Positions 31,208 to 40,333 are shown, counted from the stretch's first letter. The stretch: 42,307 nt of DNA from Planctomycetota bacterium (GCA_016177925.1 JACOUH010000338.1:1-42307); one strand, 5' to 3'. A program made the numbers and translations. Notes: a model not told the origin generated them from the letters alone.

Positions 31208-31960
31208 GTGTTCTTCGCGATCCAGGAAACGCCCTACGACCTGAAGTGGCGGATGTTCGGCATCCACGTCCGCGTCCATCCGCTCTTCTGGCTCATCGCG
31301 GCCATCTTGGCCTGGGATTATCTCCGCGTCTTCGGCATCCCTGCCTTCCTGGTCGTGATCGCCTGCGTCTTCGTTTCGATCCTCATCCACGAGTTGGGTC
31401 ATGTGATCGTCGGGAACTCCTTCGGCTCGCACGGGCACATCGTGCTGTGGGCGTTCGGCGGCCTCGCCATTGGCAGCACCCAGCTCGACAATCGGTGGAA
31501 GCGCATCGCCGTGACGTTTGCCGGCCCGGGAATCCAGCTCATCCTGTACGGACTGTTGCGGCTTGCCGACCCCTACATCCCGCGCCCGGAGGACTTCGAG
31601 GCCCGAGTGCTCGTTGAGGTCGCCGTGGGCGAGATGCTGTGGATCAATCTCTTCTGGGCGCTGCTGAACCTGCTACCCATTTTTCCGCTCGACGGTGGAC
31701 AGATCGCGCGGGACCTGTTCACCTGGTTCACGCCCCGCAACGGGGTGCGCTTCTCGCTTCAGCTCTCCATCGGTCTCTCGCTCCTGCTGGCCGTTCACGC
31801 CTTTGCAGCTGAGCGGACAGGCCAGAGCATCCCCTATCTGCCAGTCGGTGTCGGCCCCGCCATCTTCTTCCTGATGTTCGCGGGGGTCGGCTTCCAGACC
31901 CTCCAGGCGGAGAACGAGCGCACGCGTTGGTTCGACCCGTGGGACCACGAGCGCTGGTAA
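31208..31960 (+). CDS. M50-family membrane metalloprotease
   Basis: A 250-residue integral membrane protein with about six hydrophobic segments. The zinc motif HELGHV lies in ILIHELGHVIVGN and the third ligand in LLPIFPLDGGQIA, both as in site-2-protease-type M50 peptidases. The start is taken as GTG 31208 because GAGGA lies 8 bases upstream and the protein then begins FFAIQETPYDLKWRMFG; ATGs farther upstream lack a site. It is convergent with the PiT gene across a large inverted repeat. The role in membrane proteolysis is inferred from the family. Confidence 0.87.
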   Translation: MFFAIQETPYDLKWRMFGIHVRVHPLFWLIAAILAWDYLRVFGIPAFLVVIACVFVSILIHELGHVIVGNSFGSHGHIVLWAFGGLAIGSTQLDNRWKRIAVTFAGPGIQLILYGLLRLADPYIPRPEDFEARVLVEVAVGEMLWINLFWALLNLLPIFPLDGGQIARDLFTWFTPRNGVRFSLQLSIGLSLLLAVHAFAAERTGQSIPYLPVGVGPAIFFLMFAGVGFQTLQAENERTRWFDPWDHERW

Positions 31961-31964
31961 GAAA

Positions 31965-32046
31965 CTGTTTCAAAAACGTGGGGCAGGCTTCCAGCCTGCC
32001 GCTGCCCGGCAGGCTGGAAGCCTGCCCCACGGGGTTGTTGAAACAG
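31965..32046. repeat. Two-layer inverted repeat between convergent genes
   Basis: An outer pair CTGTTTCAA (31965-31973) / TTGAAACAG (32038-32046) encloses a perfect 24-bp pair 31977-32000 / 32008-32031 of the GGGGCAGGCT family. The element lies between the M50 and PiT genes. The outer pair looks like the ends of a small mobile unit or the base of a terminator stem. Confidence 0.85.
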
Positions 32047-32059
32047 CCCGTAAGCCGCT

Positions 32060-33319
32060 CTACACGAGGGGGATGAGGAGCACCCAGCAGACCGCCGCCA
32101 TCAGGGCGCACGCCGGGATGGTCAGCACCCACGCCCAGACGACGCGGCCGGCCACGCCCCAGCGCACCGCACTGAACCGCTTCATCGCCCCCACGCCGAC
32201 GATCGAGCCGGTGATCGTGTGCGTCGTGCTGACCGGCACGCCGCCGAAGATGGTCATCACCAGCGTCGCGGCGGCGCCCGCCTCGGCGCAGAAGCCGTCC
32301 ACCGGGCGCAGTTTGATGATGCGCTGCCCCATCGTCTTGACGATGCGCCAGCCGCCGAACAGGGTGCCGATGCCCATCGCGATGTGACAGGACAGCACTA
32401 CCTCCGTCGGCACCTGCGACTGGTCCGCGGCCCGCACGATCCGCTTCTGGTAACGGTCGACTTCCTCCTCGGACAGGCGCTGCGCCAGGTCGGCCTCGAA
32501 GTCTTTCTGCCGGGAGTACGTCTGCCCCTTCAACGATTCCAGCCGCTTCAGCATGTCGCCCGGCAGGCCCTTGTCGGCCTCGCGCAGGGTCTGGAACGAT
32601 TTGTCGGTCAGGGCGTAGCGGTCCTTCCAGTGCAGGTCGGGGTTGGCCGTCGCGGCGGCGATCAGCAGCACGAAGATAATGCCCATCGTCTTCTGGGCAT
32701 CGTTGCCGCCGTGGCCGAGGCTGTAAAACGCGGCGGAGAGCAACTGGCCGCGGCGAAAGACCTTGTCGACGTGGCGCGGCGTGGCGCGATGAAAGGCCCA
32801 CGTGACGGCGACCGCGATCGTCAGCCCCATGAGCAGGCCGATCATCGGCGCCAGGAGGATGAACAGCACCGTCTTGCCGATGCCGTCCCACTGCAACGCC
32901 GACACGCCCGTGTTGATGACCGCCGCCCCGACCAGCCCGCCGATGAGCGCGTGCGACGACGACGTCGGCAGGCCCCAGTACCAGGTAATCAGGTCCCAGG
33001 CGCAGGCTGAGATGAGCGTCGCTCCGATGACGCGATAGGTCACGATGCTGGGGTCGATGATCCCCTTGCCCATCGTGTCGGCAACCTTCAGGTGGAACAC
33101 GAGAAAGGCGATGAAGTTGAAGAACGCCGCCCAGACGACCGCGGTGCGCGGGGACAGGACGCGCGTCGACACGACGGTGGCGATCGAGTTGGCCGCATCG
33201 TGGAAGCCGTTCAGGAAGTCGAACAGCAGCGCCAGGGCAATCAGGAACCAGACCGCGAGCGAGAGCTGGCCCCACGACACCCGGCCAAAGTGCTCGCCGG
33301 CACTGTCGAAGAAGTGCAT
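32060..33319 (-). CDS. PiT-family inorganic phosphate transporter
   Basis: A 419-residue inner-membrane protein, about ten membrane segments. The two PiT signatures are present: GFHDAANSIATVVSTRVL near residue 38 and GHGGNDAQKTMG near 208. It imports phosphate (or metal-phosphate) with a proton or sodium ion. It starts 2 bases after the stop of the DUF47 gene, the classical PhoU-like partner of PiT. Confidence 0.95.
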   Translation of the reverse strand: MHFFDSAGEHFGRVSWGQLSLAVWFLIALALLFDFLNGFHDAANSIATVVSTRVLSPRTAVVWAAFFNFIAFLVFHLKVADTMGKGIIDPSIVTYRVIGATLISACAWDLITWYWGLPTSSSHALIGGLVGAAVINTGVSALQWDGIGKTVLFILLAPMIGLLMGLTIAVAVTWAFHRATPRHVDKVFRRGQLLSAAFYSLGHGGNDAQKTMGIIFVLLIAAATANPDLHWKDRYALTDKSFQTLREADKGLPGDMLKRLESLKGQTYSRQKDFEADLAQRLSEEEVDRYQKRIVRAADQSQVPTEVVLSCHIAMGIGTLFGGWRIVKTMGQRIIKLRPVDGFCAEAGAAATLVMTIFGGVPVSTTHTITGSIVGVGAMKRFSAVRWGVAGRVVWAWVLTIPACALMAAVCWVLLIPLV

Positions 33320-33321
33320 GG

Positions 33322-33948
33322 TCAGCTTCCCTTGATGACGATCTCGGAAATGATCATTGCCACGTCCTTGCAGGCGTCCACCGTTTCCTCCAGCCAGCCG
33401 TACAGCTCACGCAGCTTGATCAGCAGCAGCAGGTCGGGCGGGTTGGCGAACAGCTGGCTATCGGTGTTGCGGTAAATCTGGTCGGCCTCGTTCTCCAACC
33501 GGCTGATCTCGCGCAGGCGGTGCTGGATGCCCTCGACGTCCTTCATGGTCCGCGTCAGCTTGATCGCCTCCGCCAGGTGGACGCACGACTCACGGATGAT
33601 CGTCGCCAACGCGATCGCCTCCTGGGTCGGCCGCTCGATGCGGAATGACACGAAGCGGATCGCCGTCTCCTCCATGTTGTCCATCACGTCGTCCAGCGAC
33701 GTCGCCAGGGTGTGGATGTCCTCGCGGTCGAACGGCGTGATGAAGCTCAGGTCGAGCTGGAGGATGATGCGCTCGACGATCTCGTCGTGAGCGTGCTCCT
33801 CCTTGCGCAGCTCCGCGCCGCGCTCGGCGAGGCGGTCGAAGTGAGTGACCATGTCGAGGAAACTGTCGGCCGCTCGGGTCAGCACCCCGACGGCCTCGTC
33901 GAACATGTCGTGGAACTTGACCTCGCGGGGGATCAGGCTGAAACGCAT
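33322..33948 (-). CDS. DUF47 PhoU-like regulator of the phosphate transporter
   Basis: A 208-residue helical protein (MRFSLIPREVKFHDMFDEAV; HDEIVERIILQLDLSFITPF; REDIHTLATSLDDVMDNMEE). The E-x-x-x-D / D-x-x-x-D type metal-binding helices of PhoU-like proteins are visible. In other bacteria it regulates the adjacent PiT transporter. The ATG at 33948 starts directly with the family's conserved MRFSLIP-type beginning. Confidence 0.93.
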   Translation of the reverse strand: MRFSLIPREVKFHDMFDEAVGVLTRAADSFLDMVTHFDRLAERGAELRKEEHAHDEIVERIILQLDLSFITPFDREDIHTLATSLDDVMDNMEETAIRFVSFRIERPTQEAIALATIIRESCVHLAEAIKLTRTMKDVEGIQHRLREISRLENEADQIYRNTDSQLFANPPDLLLLIKLRELYGWLEETVDACKDVAMIISEIVIKGS

Positions 33949-34064
33949 GGCCAGCGATTCTCCGGAACCTCGGGATGGAACGTCCACGCAATCTTCGTTC
34001 GACCTTCTCTGAGTCTTCACCATTTATTTACGGTTCCGCCGAAACGCGACCAGCCCGAAGCCCC

Positions 34065-34136
34065 TTAGCTCGACGCGCCAGCGCCTTAGCCCGACGCGCC
34101 AGCGAGGTTTCTTGCTTCCTCGCTGGCTCGCGGCTA
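34065..34136. repeat. Two direct and one inverted RARRASEG-type copies at a gene end
   Basis: Two direct copies (34065-34083 and 34086-34107, starting TTAGC(T/C)CGACGCGCCAGCG) are followed by an inverted copy at 34118-34136. The inverted copy supplies the TAG stop (34134-34136) of the heme-binding protein gene, the same arrangement as at 126-128. Confidence 0.8.
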
Positions 34137-37100
34137 CCTGTCGGATGGCTTCTGCGTCAACAGGTAGGCCAGAAGGTGATAGAAATCCGCCTCGGGCACC
34201 TGATCCGTGAAGTTGGCCGGCATCGGCGAGAGCTGCGAGACGGAGCGCTCCTCGACGCTGCTCTTCGGCACGCGCACCTCCTTGCCCTGGTTGTCGGCCA
34301 GCACCAGCACCGCGCCCTCCTCTCTCAGGAGCAACCCTGAGACGACCTGTCCCTTCTTCAGCGTCAGCGTCGTCGTGCGGAACGCCTGGTCGACGTTGCG
34401 GTTGGGGTCGAGCGTGTCTTCCAGCAGGCGGTCAAGGCCGCGGAGGCCGATGCCGTCCAGTTGCGGCCCAATCTTCGCCCCCTTGCCGCCGACCTGGTGA
34501 CAGTTGGCGCAACTCTTCTCGAAGACTTTTTGCCCCAGGGCGGCGTCCCTCTTCACGGCGAGGAATCCCTCACGGCGGCGCCGCAGCAGGTCTTGCATGC
34601 GCTGGTCGGCCGGCGGCAGGCCCGCTGTCAGTTTCGCCAGGCGCTCCTTCAGCCCGGAGACGCCGGACTGCTTCAGGCGCACGTCGACAGCCGGTTCTTG
34701 CAGCAGCCGCGCCGACGCCTTGCCGGCGGCGACGGCCTCGAGCAATTGCTCGGCGCCCTCGCGGCTGCTGGCGAGGTTGGCCGCGAGGACGTTCTGCAGC
34801 GGCGCGGGCGCCGTCTGCAATCCCTTCACGAGTTCCTCGCGCGACTCGGGCTGGTTGATCCGGCCGAGCAAGGTGGCACTGTGCTCGCGGACCGCCGGCG
34901 GCTGTCCCGCATCGGCGAGGACGCGGCCCAGCAGAGGCGTGTGACGTTTGCCGTCGAGTGCCGCCAGCGCGTTCAGCGCCGCGAGGCGCTGCCCCTCGGT
35001 CGCGTGCCGGGACAGCGCGATGGTGACGACCCGGCCCTGCATCTCCTCGTAGCGGAGGGCCGCCACCAGGTCGAGGCCCGCCTGCACCTGGCTGGCGTCG
35101 CGCGCGTTGAGCAGCCGGCCGGCAACGTCGAGGGCCCAGGCACGGGCGTCCTTGTCGAGCTTCGCCCCGCGCTCGCCCGTGCCACGCTCGACGGCCAGGA
35201 CGAGAGCTGCTTGATGGCGCAGGTCGGCAGGACGGTGATTGCGCACGAAGACTACCAGTGACTCGATTGTCTTCTCACTGCCGTAACGAGCGACATGGTG
35301 GACCATGCGTAAGAAGAGTTCGCCGGCCTGTGTTCTCCCCTGAAGGTGGTCGAACAGGAAGCGGGCGGCTGCCGGCGTCGGAACACCCAGGGCGACGTCG
35401 GCGATGGCCTCTCGATCCCGCTCGCTCCACTTGGCCAGCGGCAAACGCCACGTGTCCCCCGCCTGGAGCTGGTCGCGCAGGGCCATGCGGACGGTGTGCA
35501 GTAAGTGCGTGTCGGCAGTAGGGACGGCGTGCCGCAACTCGAGCAGCGGCCGGACGTTCTCCGAGTGCGGGTGGCGTCCGAGGGCATCGGCGGCGGCCCG
35601 CTGGACGTGGGCATCGCGGTCCTTCAGGCCGTCGACGGCGAGTTTGCGTTGCGCTGCTGTCAGTTCACGCCGCTCGGCCAGGACGTGCTGGGCGTGGACA
35701 CGGACCACCGTTTCCCTGTCCCCGGCGGCGGCGGTGAGTGTGTCGTCAGCGAGGACGCCGCAGCGTTCCAGCACCCACAGCCCGTGCGCTCGGGCGTGTG
35801 GAGCGGAGCGGGGGTTCATCACGGCCCGCACCGCCCGGACGGCCTCGGCCCCGCTGCGCCTGACCAGCTGGTTGGTGGCGAACGTGCGGACGGTCAGATT
35901 GGGATGGCCAAGGTCGGCGACCAACTCCTTGACGGACGCCTTCGTCCAGTCGGAGCGCAGTGCTTTCGGGCGCCCCTTGCCATCACGGCCGCGGTAAACG
36001 ATGCGCCAGATGCGGCCGCGCTCGCGGTCGCGGCCGGGGTGGTTCAGCGGCACCTCGTAGTGACCAATGATGCGGTTATAGAAGTCGGCGACGTAGAGCG
36101 CCCCGTCCGGCCCGAGCTTGATGTCGACCGGGCGGAACCACAGGTCATCGCTCTTCAGGAAGTCCTGCTGAGTTGCCCACGGGCTGGCGCCGTGCCACTT
36201 CAGGGCGAAGCGGTTGATGCGGTTGGTAACTACATCGCCGACATAGGCGCTGCCCTGGTAAGCCACCGGGAAGTGATCGGCGGCATACCAGACGATGCCG
36301 GCGATGGCCGTCGAGCCGCGGTAGTTATTGATCATCTCCGGGCCGAAGCCGAGGCCATCATGCGGTTTGCCGAAGCTCGGGTAGTAGGCGCCGCGCAGCA
36401 GCTGATAGATCGGCTGACTATGGCAGTCCGCCGAATAGAGATTGCCGAGCGGGTCGAAGCAGAGCCCGAACGGGTTGACTTGCCCCCAGGTAAACTGCTT
36501 GATGTGCGAGCCGTCGCTGCGGAAGCGATACGTGTTGCCTGACTGCATCGTCACCTGCGAGCCGTCCTTCGCCTGGATCCGCGAGGTATTCGAGAAGCCG
36601 TGACAGGCATAGACCCAGCCGTCGGGGCCCCAGGTGAAGGCGCTGGTCATGCCGTGCGTGTCGCCGAAACCGTACTTCTCGTATAATACCTCGCTTTTGT
36701 CCGCCTTTCCTCCTCGGTCGCGGAATCGGCGGATGGCGGGGATGCTGAACACGAGGGCCTCTCCCTGCTTGGCGCCGCCGGTCAGGGGCAGCACGCCGAT
36801 GGGGATGTTGAGCCCGTCCGCGAAGGTGGTGACCTTGCGGGCCCGCCCGTCGGGGCCGAAGTCTTCGAGCACCTTGACGGTATCGCGCGGTTTGCGGCCG
36901 CGCGGGGCGGGATACGGGTACTCGAGGGTGTCGGTGACCCAGAGCCGTCCGCGGTCGTCGAAGGCGAGGTTCATCGGCTTGTGGATGTCGGGCTCGGCGG
37001 CGACCAGTTCGATATCGAAGCCGGGCGGGAGGTGAAAGGTCTTTTTCTCCTCGGCGGGCGTGCTCGGTTCGGTCGGCGCGACGAGCGGCGGCAGTTTCTC

Positions 37101-37169
37101 CTCGGACCGGACAAGACCGAAAAGCGCCACGGCAGCCAGGCCAAGCGCCAGGGGAAGGGCACGTCGCAT
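34134..37169 (-). CDS. PVC-type heme-binding CxxCH protein (membrane-bound-dehydrogenase type)
   Basis: A 1011-residue exported protein. The signal peptide is residues 1-22 (ALPLALGLAAVALFGLVRSEE). The N-terminal half is an NHL/soluble-dehydrogenase-like beta-propeller (DRGRLWVTDTLEYPYP, DGLNIPIGVLPL, YSADCHSQPIY). The middle is HEAT-repeat-like helices (LVADLGHPNLTVRTFATNQL, DAHVQRAAADALGRH). The C-terminus is a class I cytochrome domain with Cys887-His891 in CANCHQVGGKG. The family is typical of Planctomycetota and related phyla and is thought to work in periplasmic polysaccharide or sugar oxidation. GAGG precedes the ATG 37169; the frame upstream to 38027 is antisense to the SDR gene and is not coding. 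Confidence 0.94.
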   Translation of the reverse strand: MRRALPLALGLAAVALFGLVRSEEKLPPLVAPTEPSTPAEEKKTFHLPPGFDIELVAAEPDIHKPMNLAFDDRGRLWVTDTLEYPYPAPRGRKPRDTVKVLEDFGPDGRARKVTTFADGLNIPIGVLPLTGGAKQGEALVFSIPAIRRFRDRGGKADKSEVLYEKYGFGDTHGMTSAFTWGPDGWVYACHGFSNTSRIQAKDGSQVTMQSGNTYRFRSDGSHIKQFTWGQVNPFGLCFDPLGNLYSADCHSQPIYQLLRGAYYPSFGKPHDGLGFGPEMINNYRGSTAIAGIVWYAADHFPVAYQGSAYVGDVVTNRINRFALKWHGASPWATQQDFLKSDDLWFRPVDIKLGPDGALYVADFYNRIIGHYEVPLNHPGRDRERGRIWRIVYRGRDGKGRPKALRSDWTKASVKELVADLGHPNLTVRTFATNQLVRRSGAEAVRAVRAVMNPRSAPHARAHGLWVLERCGVLADDTLTAAAGDRETVVRVHAQHVLAERRELTAAQRKLAVDGLKDRDAHVQRAAADALGRHPHSENVRPLLELRHAVPTADTHLLHTVRMALRDQLQAGDTWRLPLAKWSERDREAIADVALGVPTPAAARFLFDHLQGRTQAGELFLRMVHHVARYGSEKTIESLVVFVRNHRPADLRHQAALVLAVERGTGERGAKLDKDARAWALDVAGRLLNARDASQVQAGLDLVAALRYEEMQGRVVTIALSRHATEGQRLAALNALAALDGKRHTPLLGRVLADAGQPPAVREHSATLLGRINQPESREELVKGLQTAPAPLQNVLAANLASSREGAEQLLEAVAAGKASARLLQEPAVDVRLKQSGVSGLKERLAKLTAGLPPADQRMQDLLRRRREGFLAVKRDAALGQKVFEKSCANCHQVGGKGAKIGPQLDGIGLRGLDRLLEDTLDPNRNVDQAFRTTTLTLKKGQVVSGLLLREEGAVLVLADNQGKEVRVPKSSVEERSVSQLSPMPANFTDQVPEADFYHLLAYLLTQKPSDR

Positions 37170-37280
37170 CGCGGGGGAATCCTCGTTCGGGTAGCGTTCC
37201 GGGCGGGCATTCCTCCTATTATGGCCCTGTTGCCCCCGTGGGCGAGGGGGCTTTCGCCTTGGCCTGCCCTTTGCCGGCCT

Positions 37281-37326
37281 GAGACGATAGCAATTCTTTA
37301 GACCACCTGAAGACGATAGACATTCT
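37281..37326. repeat. Short direct repeat upstream of the SDR gene
   Basis: GAGACGATAGCAATTCT (37281-37297) and AAGACGATAGACATTCT (37310-37326) match at most positions with a 29-base offset, just upstream of the SDR start. They may be binding sites or chance. Confidence 0.4.
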
Positions 37327-37346
37327 GAGAGAAGGAGACAACCGGC

Positions 37347-38078
37347 ATGAGCAACCTGAAGGACAAGGCGGTGTTGATCACCGGCGGCGGCAGCGGCATT
37401 GGCCTGGCGTCGGCGCGGCTCTTCCTCGAGCAGGGAGCGCGGGTGGCGATCACCGGCCGCAACGCCGACAAGCTGCGCCGCGCCGCCGAGTCGCTCGGCG
37501 CCGGCGGCGTCCTGCACTATGCCGCCGACGTTGGCGATGCTGCTCAGGTCCGCACTCTCGCCGACCGCGTCCTGCAGGCCTTCGGCGGGCTCGACGTCCT
37601 CGTCAACAACGCCGGGCTCAACATCAAAGGGCGGGCCGTCGGCGCGATGACGCCGGAGAGCTGGCAGAAGGTCGTCCGTGCCAACCTCGACGGCGCCTTC
37701 TACTGTGTCCACGCTTTCTTGCCCTCCATGCGCCAGCGCAAGCAAGGGCTCATCATCAACATCAACTCGATCTCGGGCAAGCGAGCGAACCCTCTGGGCG
37801 GCATCGCCTACATCGCGGCGAAGTTCGGCCTGACGGGCATGGCGACGAGTCTGGCCGCCGAGGAGAAAGACAATGGGATCCGTGTCAGCAGTATCTTCCC
37901 CGGCGAGGTGAACACGCCGCTCCTGGAGGAGCGCCCCCAGCCGGTCGCCGAGGAGTACCTCAAAGCGATGCTTCAGCCCGAGGACGTGGCGGCGGCGATC
38001 CTGTTCGTCGCCAGTCTGCCCGCTCACGTCTCGATCCCCGAGATGGTCATCACGCCGTCCAACTACGCTTACATTTGA
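37347..38078 (+). CDS. SDR-family NAD(P)-dependent oxidoreductase
   Basis: A 243-residue classical short-chain dehydrogenase/reductase. The cofactor motif TGGGSGIG is near residue 13-20, NNAG near 92, the catalytic Ser in NSISG, and Tyr155-x-x-x-Lys159 in AYIAAKFG. The length is typical. AGAAGGAG precedes the ATG. It is divergent from the heme-binding protein gene. The substrate is unknown; FabG-like or sugar/alcohol dehydrogenase is possible. Confidence 0.93.
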   Translation: MSNLKDKAVLITGGGSGIGLASARLFLEQGARVAITGRNADKLRRAAESLGAGGVLHYAADVGDAAQVRTLADRVLQAFGGLDVLVNNAGLNIKGRAVGAMTPESWQKVVRANLDGAFYCVHAFLPSMRQRKQGLIININSISGKRANPLGGIAYIAAKFGLTGMATSLAAEEKDNGIRVSSIFPGEVNTPLLEERPQPVAEEYLKAMLQPEDVAAAILFVASLPAHVSIPEMVITPSNYAYI

Positions 38079-38114
38079 TCCTCGTTTCCTCCCCTCTCCC
38101 CTCGGAAGGATGGA

Positions 38115-38163
38115 GGATGAAGGATGTAGGATGAAATGAACCCGTCCGATTCATCCTTCATCC
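38115..38163. repeat. GGATGAAGGATG inverted repeat
   Basis: GGATGAAGGATG (38115-38126) and CATCCTTCATCC (38152-38163) are exact reverse complements with a 25-base loop that adds TAGGATGAA / TTCATCC pairing. It lies after the SDR stop and may terminate it. Confidence 0.65.
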
Positions 38164-38278
38164 CTTCAGCCTTTGATCTGACGGGACCGTTGCAAGCGTG
38201 CCGCGCAGGTCGCATAATGGCCGGATGCGATCGTTGGATCTACCCGCCGACTTCTTCCCGCCTATGAAGGTGCCAAGT

Positions 38279-40159
38279 ATGTTCCGAAGCGCCTGTGCCC
38301 TCTTGCCCGTCGTTGCGTGCTGCCTGGTCTCCGCCGCCCGCGGTGGCACCTCGAACAGCCTCCTCGACGTCTCACCCGACGGGACGCGGCTCTTGGTCGT
38401 CAACTCCGACAGTGGCACCGTCAGCATCGTCGACACGAAAGCCCGCAAGGTGCTGCATGAGATCAAGATCGGCGACAAGCCCGAGGGCGGGACCTGGGTC
38501 GGCAAGGGCCCTCTCGCCGCCGTCACCGTTTACCGCGAGGATGCCGTTGTCTTCGTCGACACCGACAAGGGCCAGGTCGTCAAGCGGCTCCCTGTCGGCA
38601 ATGAACCGTACGGGATCGTCAGCAACAAGGACGGCACTCGCGCCTGGGTGACGCAGGAATATCCCGGCACCGTCACCGAAATCGATCTGAAGAGTCAGAA
38701 GGTCCTGCGCACCATCAAGGCCGGCGCCTTCCTGCGCGGCATCGCCCTGAGCCCCGATGAGCAGCGGCTGTACGTCACGGAGTTCTACACCGCCGCCCTG
38801 CGCGCCGTCGACCTGAAGTCGGGCAAGGTCGTCGATAGTTGGAAGGGGCACTCGACCGACAACCTGTGCCGTCATGTCGTGTTGCATCCGAGGCGCCCCA
38901 AGGCGTACCTGTCGCACATCCGCTCCAAGCGTGAGGTCATCGACGGCGGCGGGTCGATCTTCCCACATCTGACCATCTACGACACTGTGCCGCCCAACGG
39001 CACCAAGCGGCACACGTCGATCGCCCTGGACAGCTACAACGGCGTCTACGTCACGACCAACCCGTGGGAGACCGCCCTGTCGCCCGACGGCAAGCGGCTG
39101 TACACGGTCTACGCCGGCACCGACGACATGAACGTTTCGCGCGTCATCGATGACGACTACAAGGAGATCGAGCCCATTGGCTTTCCGGTACAGGTCGGCA
39201 AGAACCCGCGGGCGGTGCGTGTCAGCCCCGACGGCAAAGCGCTGTACGTCCTCAGCGCGCTGGACTTCACTGTGTCGTTCTACCAGACGGAGCCGGTGCG
39301 GTTTGTCGAGTCGGTCAAGGTGTGCGAGCCGCCCAAGTCGCCGGAGTGGGTGCGCGGGAAGGCCCTTTTCAGCTCGGCGAAGTATCCGATGAGTGCTCGC
39401 CGCTGGGTGGCGTGCGCGTCGTGCCATCCCGACGGGCACAGCGACGGCCGCGTCTGGCAGAACCCCGAGGGGAAGCGGAAGACGCCGCCGCTGATGGGGT
39501 TGGCGCACACGCACCCGATCCACTGGTCGGCGGACCGCGACGAGGTGCAGGATTTCGAGTACACGATCCGCAGCAAGCTGATGCAGGGTGGCGGACTGGT
39601 GCGCGGGCCGGTGCGGCGCAAGGACGGTTTCAAGCCGACCGAATTGGAGGAGAAGATGGCCGGCCGCTCCGACGACCTCGATGCCCTCGCCATCTACACC
39701 AACTCCTTTGACTTCACGTTGTCGCCGCACATCCCGGCGCCGGGCAAGCTGTCCGAGTCGGCCGGCCGCGGTAAGAAGCTGTTCTTCAACAAGGAGGTCG
39801 GCTGCGCCACCTGTCACAGCGGACCGTACTACACCGATAGCAGTCTGAAGAAGCCGTTCAACCTGCACGACATCGGCACGGGCGGCGACGACCCGACCGA
39901 GAAGATCGGGCCGAAGTACGACACGCCGACCCTGCTGGGGGTCTACCGCTCGGCGCCGTATCTGCACCACGGCAAGGCGAAGTCGCTGCGCGACGTGCTA
40001 ACGACCTGCAACAAGGACGACAAGCACGGCAAGACGAGCCACCTCAAGCCGGACGAACTCGACGACCTGGTCGAGTTCCTCAAGTCGCTCCCGTACGAGA
40101 AGCCGCCGTCGGAGACGCCGAACACGGTCAAGTATCGCTTCGTCCCGAAGAAGGAGTGA
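38279..40159 (+). CDS. YVTN-propeller diheme cytochrome-type protein
   Basis: A 626-residue exported protein. The signal peptide is residues 1-23 (FRSACALLPVVACCLVSAAR). Residues about 24-350 form a YVTN/WD-like beta-propeller (LLDVSPDGTRLLVVNSDSGT, GIALSPDEQRLYVTEF, RVSPDGKALYVLSA). Two c-type heme sites follow: Cys379-His383 (CASCHPDG) and Cys509-His513 (CATCHSGP), as in cytochrome c peroxidase/MauG-like proteins. The ATG at 38279 was chosen for the signal peptide and the GAAGG upstream; the longer frame from 38198 lacks both. Probably a periplasmic redox or surface protein; the exact reaction is unknown. Confidence 0.9.
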   Translation: MFRSACALLPVVACCLVSAARGGTSNSLLDVSPDGTRLLVVNSDSGTVSIVDTKARKVLHEIKIGDKPEGGTWVGKGPLAAVTVYREDAVVFVDTDKGQVVKRLPVGNEPYGIVSNKDGTRAWVTQEYPGTVTEIDLKSQKVLRTIKAGAFLRGIALSPDEQRLYVTEFYTAALRAVDLKSGKVVDSWKGHSTDNLCRHVVLHPRRPKAYLSHIRSKREVIDGGGSIFPHLTIYDTVPPNGTKRHTSIALDSYNGVYVTTNPWETALSPDGKRLYTVYAGTDDMNVSRVIDDDYKEIEPIGFPVQVGKNPRAVRVSPDGKALYVLSALDFTVSFYQTEPVRFVESVKVCEPPKSPEWVRGKALFSSAKYPMSARRWVACASCHPDGHSDGRVWQNPEGKRKTPPLMGLAHTHPIHWSADRDEVQDFEYTIRSKLMQGGGLVRGPVRRKDGFKPTELEEKMAGRSDDLDALAIYTNSFDFTLSPHIPAPGKLSESAGRGKKLFFNKEVGCATCHSGPYYTDSSLKKPFNLHDIGTGGDDPTEKIGPKYDTPTLLGVYRSAPYLHHGKAKSLRDVLTTCNKDDKHGKTSHLKPDELDDLVEFLKSLPYEKPPSETPNTVKYRFVPKKE

Positions 40160-40333
40160 GCCCCGAAGGGGCGGCCGACGCCTGAGTCCCGAAGAGGCGG
40201 CCGATGCCAGAGCCCCGAAGGGGCGGCCGTCAATAGCCGCCACTGCCGCCCCTTCGGGGCTGGGGCGTTGCTGCTCGGGGTCTGTCCCGGGGCTTGGGCC
40301 CCGGGCTATTGACGGCCGCCCCTTCGGGGCTGA
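40158..40333. repeat. Compound repeat: three 26-bp direct units and two inverted copies
   Basis: GAGCCCCGAAGGGGCGGCCG (or GAGTCCCGAAGAGGCGGCCG in the second) starts at 40158, 40184 and 40210, an exact 26-base period. Inverted copies are at 40246-40262 and 40313-40333. The third unit pairs perfectly over 28 bases (40211-40238 with 40304-40331). The first unit begins at the TGA stop of the cytochrome gene. Confidence 0.85.

Noticed and set aside
37170..38027. N-terminal extension of the heme-binding protein frame
   Set aside because: It is antisense to the SDR gene; the signal peptide at 37169 marks the real start.
40158..40333. CRISPR array
   Set aside because: The 26-base period is too short for repeat plus spacer and the remaining bases between units are only six; it is a tandem palindrome cluster.
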